Shown in pieces: positions 45,735-55,172 of a DNA stretch of 55,172 nt. A model generated the notes under the pieces. It saw only the letters and a program-made list of their open reading frames with translations. It was not told the DNA's origin and ran no database searches. Numbering within the stretch: position 1 is the stretch's first letter; each line of letters begins with the position of its first letter. A program made the position numbers and the translations under genes. Source of the DNA: Gnetum montanum (lineage: Eukaryota; Streptophyta; Gnetopsida; Gnetales; Gnetaceae). The stretch spans positions 249,860 through 305,031 of the forward strand of contig MNCI01003715.1 in NCBI GenBank assembly GCA_015680685.1. The letters are read 5' to 3'.

Positions 45735-48700
45735 TTTGGGCTCATGGAAAGGTTTGGTTTACTAGATGTTGACCAATAATTTCTTATCTGGGCTTCCAGG
45801 TTTATAGATCATTATGGCCCCTAAAGGAAAAGTTTCATGAATGATATAAGGTCCTTCCCACAATGTTTGAAATTTAGTTCATTGTGGCACATGTGCAGGA
45901 TTCCAATAAAGAACCCTATCTCTTGGTTGGTATTTAACTTTTCTAATTCCTAGGTCATGACGTTGTTTGTTGAAGGCCTTGTGTAGTTTGTTGGATGATA
46001 GGGCAGCTAATTGGTTTTCATCTAGCAAGTTAAGATTCAGTAACCATTCTTTCTATGCTAAACTAAGGTTAAGGTTAAGATCACATGTTGTAGATAGTGT
46101 ACAGAGCTCAGCTTGGATACGAAGTGTTGGGAGTTTATTGTATACTAACTCATAGGGAGAGTAGCCTATAGGAAGTTTCCATGTGGAGTGGTAGGCCCAA
46201 AGAGCATCGTTTAGTTTGGTGCTCTAGTCTTGCCTATATTTGCTAATGGTTCATGTCAAAATTTTTGTGATTTTCCTATTGGTGACTTCAGCTTGACCAT
46301 TCACTTGAGGATGATATGGTGTAGTCAGTTTATGCTCGACTCCTAAGCGTTGCATCAACTTCCAAAAAGTCATACCTGTAAAATGTATACCATTATTAGA
46401 AATAAGTGCACGAGGCATGCCAAACCTATTTATGATTTGTTGTTGAATGAATCGTGCAGCAGTAGATGCCGTATAGTCGGTAACGGTGGTTGCTTCTGTC
46501 CATTTTGTAAAATAGTTAATAGCAACAAAAATGTATGCTTTTCCATTGGACATCAGTGTAATAGGCCCCATAAAATCAATACCCCATATGTTGAAGGGTT
46601 CTAAGGGCTGAATCCATTGTTGTGAACCCTCCATCCTAGCAGTCATTCCCCCATCATGTTGGCAACACTCACTGATTGGACAAAATGATGGGCATCCCAA
46701 AATAATGTACGCCAATAATATTCTACAAGCAAGATTTTAATGGATGTTCATCTCCCAGTGTAATGACCCCCATAAGGGCCCTCATGAGCATCTTGGAGAA
46801 CTCGCAATTGCTTTGCATTGGGAACACACCATCGAACCAAGCCATCGGAGCATACCTTGTAAAGGTGTTCATTGATTTTGATGAAATGTTTGACTTGGCA
46901 GAGAAATTGTTGTTTCTTTTTAACATTTAGCCCTTCTGGTGTTTCTTGTGTGAGAAGATAAGTAAGAATACTACTATACCAATTTGTATATGTGGGTGGT
47001 TGATTGTTTATTACACCTGCAAAGAGGAGTTCATTAGGGAAATGACCAGAAATTGGATATTCATCCTCTTTGTTGTCCCATCACAATCGAGATAAATGAT
47101 TGGCAACAACATTCTTGGTGCCTCTATGATCTGCTATCATGAGATTGAACTCTTGCAAGATCACAAGCCATCATATGATGCGACAGCTCACTATTAGTTT
47201 ATTCATAAGGAACGAAGTTGCATTATGATCTATGTGTACAAATACCTTATAGCCTAATACATAGTGCCTAAATTTCTCTAGTGTAAACACCATGGCCATT
47301 AACTCTTTTTCTATTGTCATATAGTTGAGTTGTGCACTAGCAATACTTTGACTTGCATAGTGAATCTAATAGGGACGTTTGTGCTCATCTAACTATGTAA
47401 GTACGATCCTAAAGAAAAATTGGACATGTTAGTCATTATATGGAACAGTCTGGACCAATCAGGAGCTTGTAGAATGGGTGTTTCTATGAGCTTCTGCTTC
47501 AAGGTTTGGAAGGCTAACTCACATTCCTTGGTCCATTCAAAGGATATTTCCTTTTTTGTTAATTCTACCAATGGTTTTGTAATCTTTGAAAAGTTCTCAA
47601 TGAAGCATCTATAATATCTAGTATGTCCAAGGAATGATCAAACATCTTTTACAATTTCAGGTTGATGAGTAATTCCTTGGATGATTTTAATTTTTTTAGG
47701 ATCTACCTCTATCCCTGTTTGTGAAATTTTATTCCCTAGTACAATGCCCTCTTGGACCATTAAGTGGCTTTTCTACCAATTGAGCCTTAGGTTGGTTTCA
47801 ACACATCATTTTAGTACTTGCTCTAATCGGTCTAATGCTTGTCCAAAGTTCACTCCATAGGTGGAGAAATCATCCATAAAAACATCCACACCATTCCCTA
47901 TTTGCTGCTAAAATATACTAAGAACCAAACGTTGAAACATTGCTAGAGCATTGCACAAGCCAAACTGCATTTTTCTATATGCAAATGTCCTCCAAGGACT
48001 CGTGAATGTAGTTTTGGCTTGATCTTCTAGTGCTATTTGGATTTGATTGTACCCATTGTAACCATCTTGAAAACTATAGTAACAATGCCCTGCAATGGTA
48101 TCCAAGACTTGGTCAACGAATGGCAATGGGAAATGATCTTTAAATGTTGCCATGTTCAGTAGCCTAAAGTCTATACACATCCTCCATTTACCACCTTTTT
48201 TAGGCAAAATGACTAATGGACTAACCCATTCACTATCAGCAATGGGGTAGATGAACTTGACCTTCAGAAGTTGTTCAATTTCTTTCTTAACTACTTGCTT
48301 AAGCTTTGGGTTCAATTGTCTTTGTGGTTGTTGTCAAGGCTTCATAGAGGAATTAGTGTAAATTCTAAGTTGGCATATCCTAGGATCTATTCTAGTTAAT
48401 TCAAGATATGACCAAGCAAAGGCTTTTGACCACATGTTTACCATCTTCAGCGGTCTTTCCTTTTGTTGAGGAGTGAGCTTAGTATTAATAATTACTAGTT
48501 TTCCATTCTTAAGAAATTCATACTCCATATTGGTGGACAACGATTTGAATTTGAGGGGCTCTTACTTAAACTCATCAGGGATTTTCAACTTCCCCTGTTG
48601 ATATTTTCGATGTTAGTACTTAGAAGTTGGCAATGGACTTGCTCTAATGCATTTATGCTATTGACATAGGCACAAGTCAAGCTCTTAGTTGGTTCCATGC

Positions 48701-48785
48701 ATAAAGTTGAATTACTCTCTAGGTTAGCTATCAACCATTAGTGAGACACCATCAATTTTGGGACTCTCATGATTCATCACAGTCT
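45735..48785 (-). pseudogene. Athila-like pol polyprotein (RT, RNase H, integrase), decayed
   Basis: From right to left on the minus strand the order is a pre-RT linker (about 48785-48340), reverse transcriptase (48315 to about 47640), RNase H (47570 to about 47100), a zinc-binding N-terminal integrase domain (about 46830-46650), the integrase core (46715-46251), and a post-integrase tail with TGPY-like WEGPYIIHETFPLGA (about 45830). The RT has WRMCIDFRLLN, DGYNGYNQI, a Pro-less FGLCNALAMFQR and an intact FMDD (47869-47880). RNase H begins FEWTKECELAFQTLK. Stops and small shifts break it. The 5' side ends where a plus-strand LTR begins at 48786, so gag and the 5' LTR are not contiguous. Confidence 0.9.
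46251..46715 (-). pseudogene. Athila-like integrase core with second catalytic Asp changed to Asn
   Basis: A 154-codon open stretch carries GIDFMGPI (first Asp, near 46575) and NGQAEVTNR (Glu, near 46288). In the second motif the sequence is LISNNGIHF (near 46395). Related integrases have Asp where the first Asn stands. A single G-to-A change (GAT/GAC to AAT/AAC) explains it. Despite its open frame this integrase should be inactive. Confidence 0.85.
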
Positions 48786-49299
48786 TGAAATTTCGGCAAG
48801 GATCTCTGCAAGCGCGGTGTCACGTTGGACCACGCAAACAACATGGCACCGTGGAAGTCCTAATGCCTATGAAGCCACTTCCAAGCCTGCCTGCCACCTT
48901 CTACAGCACAGTCAATGTAGCACCAGGCCATAAGGCCAATTTGCATGAAAGAGGCACTAGGGGTAGATCATACAATTTGATAAATTTTCTATCTCCTAGG
49001 CTAACAAGCTTGCTCCACCCTCTAGCTTGCCCAGCTTGATACATGACTCTGTTGATGGTCTACCCAGGGACCATGTTAGGAGCAGTTGAACCTGTTTAGG
49101 ATGGACTAAACTATTCAGCAAGTTTTCTAATGGTGGGACCTACTATGCTGCATAACATAGTAGGCCATGTGGTGATTGATTAGACGTGGTTGGCAGATAT
49201 TCAGTCCTCAAAGGTGTTTTCCTCGCTTCATTCTTGAAGCATGATTAGCATAACAGAGGAGAACGTGGCAAATTTTAGTAGAAGTCATTTTTATTTGAG

Positions 49300-50395
49300 T
49301 GCTACACTGTGCTACACTACATAGCATAGCACAACGTAGCAGGGTTCTAATGTAACAACATCTCTGCACATATTTTTTTAATGAAGTAAACATGATTGCC
49401 CATGCATCAACCATAAAAAATGCTTATTCTACTACCACTCCAAGACATTATCAACATCCCATGACAAAAATTTTGCAAATTTAGTCAAAATCCAAGCCAA
49501 ACTGGGTGCTACACTGTGCTATGCTAATAGGGTTAGAATGCAAGAAGGTCCTTCGTCAAGTTGTTCTAGCAAAAGAATTGCACATGTCCATGCTTTGACC
49601 TCTAAAACTGCTTGTCCCACTCTACCCTCAGGTCTCAATCAAAGTCTCCTGGCAAAGCATTACAGGTTCTGGCTCAAATTCATGCCAGACCGACTACTAT
49701 GCTATGCTACGCTACATAGCGTAGCAAGGACATAAAGCCGAAAAGTGTCCCAAGGATGAAATCAGCAAGTCTCAGGACTTTTCAACTTAAAAAGCAGGGT
49801 TGCCAATTGTTGAAGTTGCTTGCTTGACCAGGTGATAGAATGATATTTGCAGTTATCTAGATAAAATTCATGCAAGAGAGGAGTGTATATGCTGGGCAGC
49901 GTAGCGACTGCTACCCAGCATAGCATAGCGTAGCAAGCAAAGTGTATACACTACTTTGCTATGCTGGGTAGCGTAGATAGCATAACACTCATGTAGAAGC
50001 ATCAGGATGCCTCCAGCAGTGCCAGAACCCATTGGCAATGGTTATATCTACTCTAGCATCTCCTCAACAGGCAAGATCAGTAGTTTACTTTGTTTTTCAC
50101 CCGCCTGTTGATTCCTAAAGTTGTCCCTACGCTTGACCCTACTTGCAAGAGAAGGGAAGATGTCATCTTGGAGTGTAGGCTCCACTTTACATTTGATGTC
50201 AATATTTTTTATAAAAACATGATAGTTCCCTAGATTATGGCACATGCAGTTTGAATAGTATGGTCATGGCTCAACAAGTTTCACTTCTAGCCTTGTCCCA
50301 CTCAGCGTAACACTACAGCGTAGCACATCAGTGTGACATTGTAGTGTAGCACAACACGTCATAGCACATCCACGATTCGTGCTAGGTGGGACCCA
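49300..50395. repeat. TAGCGTAGC/GCTATGCTA motif clusters upstream of the TATA box
   Basis: Clusters of CTACACT, GCTATGCTA, TAGCATAGC and TAGCGTAGC lie at about 49300-49345, 49508-49530, 49695-49730, 49888-49990 and 50300-50370. The one at 49891-49990 forms two hairpins: GCTGGGCAGC with GCTACCCAGC (49891-49919), and AGCAAAGT with ACTTTGCT around GTGTATACAC (49936-49960). All lie in the U3 of the plus-strand LTR. Confidence 0.7.
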
Positions 50396-50439
50396 GGACA
50401 CATGGAATTCAAACCACATCTCTCTCCTGCTCTTGGCCC

Positions 50440-50447
50440 TATAAATA
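50440..50447 (+). promoter_or_regulatory. TATA box of the plus-strand Tat-like LTR
   Basis: TATAAATA lies in the context CCCTATAAATACCC, matching the copy-1 element at 2874-2881. A polyadenylation-like AATAAA follows 309 bp downstream at 50756-50761, a normal R-region layout. Confidence 0.8.
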
Positions 50448-50939
50448 CCCTAGCAAGCAATGTTTAGGGGGTTGGCTTTTGGAATTACATTTTCTAGTGG
50501 TTGACTTCTAAAGATTGGCATTTTAGCAATTGGCTTTCTGGAGATTAGCTTTGGTGAGGAGATTGGTGAACAAGAGGTTGGCAAACAGCAAATCCCAGTA
50601 GTACCACTTCCCAGATCTCTCTTGCCTAGCAAGCACTAGCTCATCAACTCCTATTAGTAGGCCCTTAGCAATAGTCCAGGAGCTATGACCATACCATTCC
50701 ATTATTAGCTGTGCCTATCCAACATTGCATATCAATTGTACACCTTCTTCAACTAAATAAAGATCAAATCCCTAATTTTTGGATGGTGCATTCTTTGCAT
50801 GCCACATGTAATCCTACATTCTGTCTATACCCCTGTCGTCTTCTAGCATAGACATGACACCTCTATGGTTGTTTATGCACCAAGTGGTGCAAATTGGTCG
50901 CTACGACGGTTCCTTTGCAACCCTGCAGGTCGAAAGCCC

Positions 50940-51470
50940 AAAATAGTCCACTGTGTTACACCACCTATGTCCAGTGTAGCATGGTGTCCCTATTAGCATA
51001 GAAAGTCCAAAATTGTCTATTGTGTCATGCTACCAATGTTCTGTGTAGCGTAGTGACCCCGCCAACGTAGTGGTTTCTAAACAGTTTAGTGTGTTACGCT
51101 GACTATCCACTGCGTTACGCTAGACCATCTACTTAGTCAACTACGTTACACTGCCTACATTTTGTGTAGCGTAGTAACTCAGCCAACATAGCGATTCTTT
51201 AACTATCTACTCTATTACTCTGCCTATCTACTATGTTACGCTACCTGCGTAACGTGCACCATAACGACCTTGTCGGTGTAGCAGTTCCTACACTATCCAT
51301 TGTACTACACTACTTATCCACCGCATTATTCTACCTATGTTTTGTGTAGCGTAGCAACCTTGTCAGTGTAGTGCTTCCACTATGCTATGCTATCCACTAC
51401 GTTACGCTATCTACCGTGATACGCTATCCACTGCGATACATTGTCCACTGCATTACGTTGTCATTTAGCA
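50940..51470. repeat. CTACGTTACGCTA-type motif array in the leader
   Basis: More than 20 words of the types GTTACGCT, TAGCGTAG, CTACGTTAC and CCACTGCG(T/A)TAC are spread over about 530 bp between the LTR and gag. The same vocabulary appears in the U3 clusters, so the motif flanks the predicted transcription start on both sides. No reading frame is supported. Confidence 0.75.
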
Positions 51471-51543
51471 TGAAAAAACATGCTATTTTCTAACTATTTT
51501 TCACATGTATCTCTCCCTCTTACACCTCTCTTTTGCAGAAAAG

Positions 51544-54460
51544 ATGAATTTGGTAACTACTTCAATTCCCACCTCAAACTTGAAGGTACCCTCCTTTGTC
51601 CAACATATGGTAGATCCTAAGCGACCGCCTAGCCTAGTGCTAATACAGCGGTAGTCCCTTAGACTGCGAAAACAATCTCCTGAACGTTGGCCCCAAGACG
51701 AAGAGTGATACAATTTTTTATGTGCAAAAATTCAAGCAAATATACCATTATACCATCATGAATTTGAAGAGAAACATAACTCCGAGTTCATCCATCAGAA
51801 TGGGAGGGAGTTCATTCCTACTCTTGATACCACTATCCTATTGACCGAAGTGTATCAATGGGTGTTAAACCATCTTTTGCAATTAAGTAGGTCAAGAGAA
51901 TGGGACAAAGTGTCCCACTATGATGAACCATATCAAGATGGGCAAGAGGAGTTGGACTCCCACTCAGAAGGTGGTGGCCTGATCTACACCACGGTTGTCC
52001 CTTCTGCCTCTATCCTTCAATCACACCAACTCCTATCTTCTGCCTCCTTCACCATTGCCACAACACTGCCACCATCCAAACTCTCTTCAGTAGTGGGTAG
52101 TCATGTAATGTTTTCAACATATCAACAACTGGGCCCTTCAACCTCATTTTTTGCTAGTCATCCTTTCTAGTCTGTTTTGATTTTGTACCAAACATCTGTA
52201 ATGCCCACACTATTGTACGTGCACACCATGCCTGCCTCACACCCGCATGTAAGTTTCATTCCTATTTCCCCCTCTATAAACTTGCCACCATCGGTAGCAG
52301 CCCCAATCTCAGCCACATGGTGGACGACAACAACCTATTCTCCCACAATCCAACTATCTCATATGCAGTAATACATGCAACCACAAACATACCAAGTTCC
52401 ACATGCAATGTAACTGAACACGGGGTTGTGGGCCGCTCCAACCATGTGAAAAATGACCACATCCATAGCGCCACCAATGGTAGCCGCTTCAGTGGCACAA
52501 CCTGATAGGTTGTGGCCCTCTCAAATGAAACCATTAGTAGGGTTTGTCCAAACAGCACCCTTAATAGGAATGGCAGCTGCACCAACAACGCCACCGATGA
52601 TGACCGCTTTGATAGCCACGTAACCCCCTATGACACCCCTAGGTTTGGATCAAGCTTTCCAGCTCATCTAGACCCTTACTAATGAAATTAAACAACTTAA
52701 AGCCGTTAGCTCAGAAATAGTCCAGGTCATGGACTTCTATTAGGATGACCTAATTAGTCCAACCGTTCCTATGCTAACATTGCCTCCTAGGGTACAACTG
52801 TCCCAATTCACAAAATATAATGGAGAGGGTGACCTGAATGCTTACCTAGTTACATTTAGGTCTGAGTCCCTACTACTACAGCCATGGCCCCATGCCATCA
52901 TCTGTGTATTTACCATGTCCTTGAAGGGTAAAGCCTTAGACTGGTACCACATGCTTCCTTGTGCCTCAATCTCAACATTGGAAGAACTATTAAGCCAGTT
53001 TGTGACTCCCTTTAAGTATAACTTGAAGCTGGAAGTCACTCTGGATCAACTTATGAGTGTTAAACAAGAGCCACTAGAATCCGTGCAAAAGTTCATACAA
53101 CGATGAAGCACTACCCTAAATGAAATCTGTGAACCAATTGCCAAGGCCCATTTACTAGCCATTTTCAAAGGTGTGGTGAATGATTTTATTAAATCCAAGC
53201 TATACTACCTAGCCCCACGCTCCCTTAACTAGGCGTTTGCTCAAACCAAGAGTATCCAAGATGCGGTGGAATCAAGTAGGGATCCAACCTATGTAGCATA
53301 TAAAAATGCACATACGGAGAAGGACAAGAAGAGAGGCAAAGCTATGACAACCACAATAGTCACTGTAGCCCATGAAACCAACAAGGGTAAACAGGTGGAT
53401 AAAGCATCTAAAACTCATGCCACAACAAACACAACACCCGGCCCTAGTAGCACTAGCCAGCCTTCAACCTTAGCAACTATCGGACAAACTTCAGCGAGAC
53501 CAAATTTTGAGCGCAAGGACCGTTCAAGATATACTCCCTTACCAATCAAGCCATCTAAGCTTCTAAAAAAATTGCTGGGAGCTGGGCACATTCAACATAA
53601 ATGGATGTTAGAGGAGGCTCTTAAATGACATCATAGGTACTGTGAAGTCCTTCGTGACCCCTCTGTGGTTACAACTAACAACTCACTAGTACCTAGGAAC
53701 TTTAGACTAAAAGATTATTGCTTCTGTGATTATCATCAAGTGTGCGAGCATGACACAGATTATTGCTTGGCACTAAAAGATGATATTCAACGAATGATCA
53801 ATTAGGGTAAGTTGGTTTTGGATGAGAGTAATCCTGTCTAACCTAAAAACCAATCGATGCATGTTTACAAAGACCCTTTAAATGCTAACAACGTAGGTTA
53901 CACTATCAATGCCATTGGCATTGATGATAACACAGAGTCACAACATGAGCCATTTGTGGTTCATGTACCTCCCTGAAACGCTATGGCATCAACGGCAACC
54001 ATGTCGCAAACCCCGTTTGTCATTAAAGTCCCTCCTTAGACATTAGTCGCATCTTTTGTACTTAAGGCTATGCCACTTGATACCAAAACAACTCAGGTAC
54101 CTTTCATTATCAAGGTGCCCAAGCATACGACTCCCTCCACAACCCAAGGCCCAATGATAGGAACTACATCGCAACGTTCCCATCTGAGGAAACATGGAGA
54201 TCGTCTAGCGGATAACTTGGCTAGAGAACGTACCACATTGGGTCCCCCTAAGCCCACCCCTTTGTTGACGGTGCCCATGACTTCACAGGTAACACGCAAC
54301 CATCGTCCTCTGAGCCAACAAAAATTTTCATTCAATCTAAACCCAGTCCTCCTCACGAGATTCACCTTTTAGGATGCATAGAAGAAGCAAAGATGAGAAA
54401 ATAACCAGACAATGGACAAGATTTTCTAGATGCGCTTTCACAAGTTAAAGAAGGTTTAAG
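51544..54460 (+). pseudogene. Tat-like gag, copy in plus orientation, truncated by an LTR
   Basis: It starts at ATG 51544. In order it has an N-terminal region ending NGREFIPTL (about 51800), an acidic and Pro/Thr/Ser-rich part (51900-52640), a short coiled coil (TNEIKQLKA, near 52690), the gag core (52790-53240; KYNGEGDLNAYLVTFRSES, WYHMLP, FKYNLK), a basic region, a Cys/His motif (CFCDYHQVCEHDTDYCLALKDD, about 53720-53790) and a tail of repeated PFVIKVP-like words (54010-54130). Coding resemblance to copy 3 continues to about 54445. Stops are numerous and often stand where the other copies have Trp, Gln or Arg. It is cut at 54460 by the next LTR. Confidence 0.87.
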
Positions 54461-55098
54461 TGTGATAAGTAGCCGATTCCTTGGCCAGCTGTACACACCC
54501 GTGGGTTCTCGTAACCAAGTCGTACTTATCACATGTTCTAGCCTAGCGATGAACAGCCGATTCCTTAACTAGCCATACACATTGGACTACTACTGGGATT
54601 ACTAAGCGCAGATCCTGGAATACACTACTGGGTTACCAAGTAGTCACAATGCTCGTAGTTAAGTCGTACTCATGCGTTGTGACGAGCAGCCGATTCCTTG
54701 ATTAGCCGTACACATCCGTAGATGCTCGTAATCAAGTCGTACTCATGCATACTAGGAAAGTAATAAATAAAAATAAAATAAAACCATGTAATACAAGGTT
54801 TATCCAATCAAGTTCATCTTTATTACCGTACACAACTTGTGTTCAGGTTACAAAGTTGCTCGAATAAAGAGCCGTTCACTCTAGGACTTCTACTGCGGGC
54901 ACATGGGAAAAATTCTAACTCTGGAGTGTTCAAACTACCAGAGCTTCGCTACTTCTAGCTAGGATTGGGAAATGAGGGGAGTGCCACCTCTTATTTATAG
55001 ATATGGGGCAGACCGCGATATCGCATATGCGATATCGTAGGGAAAGACGCGATATCGCGTAGGCGATATCGCGGTACTATGCATGTTGCGTCTCATCA
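54461..55098 (-). mobile_element. Athila-like 3' LTR, least decayed copy
   Basis: It is 638 bp, from TGTGATAAG (plus, 54461) to CTCATCA (55092-55098), with minus-strand ends TGATGAG and TCACA. The polypurine word CATGGGGGTA follows at 55099-55108 (minus strand), and the rest of the element continues past the window edge. Internal AGCCGATTCCTT...AAGTCGTACT(C/T)AT repeats begin at 54471, 54555 and 54688. CpG dinucleotides are still intact in its box array, which suggests the youngest insertion of this type here. It interrupts the plus-strand gag. Confidence 0.85.
54992..55070 (-). promoter_or_regulatory. TATA box and four phased GATATC boxes of the 55-kb LTR
   Basis: The TATA box (minus strand TATAAATA) is 54992-54999. 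GATATC boxes start at 55017, 55031, 55051 and 55065, with steps of 14, 20 and 14 bp. The first two lie in a perfect 22-bp palindrome (55016-55037), the third in a 14-bp palindrome (55047-55060), and the fourth in GCGATATCGC. The first box is 18 bp from the TATA box. Confidence 0.88.
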
Positions 55099-55172
55099 TA
55101 CCCCCATGACTGAATGAAAACTCGTCCTCGAGTTCCTTACAATGATATCAGGTAGGTATGGGATTATTGAGG
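55099..55172 (-). mobile_element. 3' end of the internal region of the Athila-like element, cut by window edge
   Basis: The sequence matches the corresponding region beside the 43-kb LTR (phrases GAATGAAAACTC and GAGTTCCTTACAA, then GGTATGGGATTATTGA). It holds the polypurine tract on the minus strand. The remaining element lies beyond the window. Confidence 0.75.

Larger units (their letters stand above)
48786..50891 (+). mobile_element. 5' LTR of a plus-strand Tat-like element, inserted in Athila-like pol
   Basis: The TATA box (50440-50447) and AATAAA (50756-50761) are in plus orientation and precede a plus-strand gag at 51544. The left end is placed at TG 48786, where the minus-strand pol reading of the host element ends. 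The right end is placed at GTGGTGCA (50891), followed after a few bases by TGGTCGCTACGACGG (50895), a possible but unproven primer-binding site. Only one LTR is in view, so both ends are inferred. The U3 is rich in GCTACGCTA/TAGCGTAGC words. Confidence 0.6.

Noticed and set aside
50895-50909. Primer-binding site TGGTCGCTACGACGG after the plus-strand LTR
   Set aside because: I could not match it to a plant tRNA 3' end, and its core is also the local motif of this leader. It is mentioned only as a possibility.
1-55172. tRNA, rRNA or other structural RNA genes
   Set aside because: None was recognised by eye on either strand; a covariance-model scan would be needed to exclude small ones.

Overview
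This window is repeat-dense nuclear DNA from a land plant, most likely one with a large genome. I see no intact host gene. Almost everything recognisable is a decayed transposable element: Ty3/gypsy LTR retrotransposons of Tat-like and Athila-like type, a Mutator-like (MULE) transposase, a LINE, and one long tandem satellite. The species cannot be named from the sequence. Six single-base N characters (44, 930, 987, 37645, 39411, 40372) mark assembly joins, and two of the joined places look misassembled.

Left part (1-10236). Positions 1-2009 hold a minus-strand Tat-like gag, with its leader, TATA box and repeat-rich upstream LTR region to about 4004. An Athila-like LTR follows (4005-4792), then a decayed post-pol ORF (about 5050-6560). 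After a gene-free stretch come the 5' end of one MULE (about 8295-8960) and the 3' exons of another (9250-10236).

Centre (10237-34388). A Tat-like retrotransposon of about 24 kb is inserted in the second MULE. Its 3' LTR is 10237-11744 and its 5' LTR 32871-34388. The interrupted MULE transposase resumes at 34389-36785, and the frame lines up across the insertion. Inside the Tat-like element are its gag (28870-31645), its pol (11995-15470), a 3-kb array of about 17 inverted-repeat units with a period of about 184 bp (16130-19110), and a nested Athila-like element that lacks pol (21203 to about 28754).

Right part (36790-55172). A satellite of about 350-bp units (37885-41955) is interrupted by an assembly-type 600-bp exact duplication. 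A LINE fragment (42150-42937) is cut by the 3' LTR of an Athila-like element (42938-48785, with pol). That element is cut by a plus-strand Tat-like element (LTR 48786-50891, gag 51544-54460), which is cut in turn by another Athila-like LTR (54461-55098).

The most unusual signal is in the U3 promoter of the Athila-like LTRs. Four LTRs carry 4-7 hexamer boxes, mostly palindromic in origin, starting 18-19 bp upstream of the TATA box in three of them. Box starts are spaced 14, then 19 or 20, then 14 (14, 14, 14) bp. The spacing is kept although the box sequence changes between subfamilies (GATATC, or GATGTC/GACATC which are the two CpG-decay products of GACGTC). A fifth, orphan array has steps of 14-17-14. 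The Tat-like LTRs carry different but analogous motif arrays on both sides of their TATA boxes.
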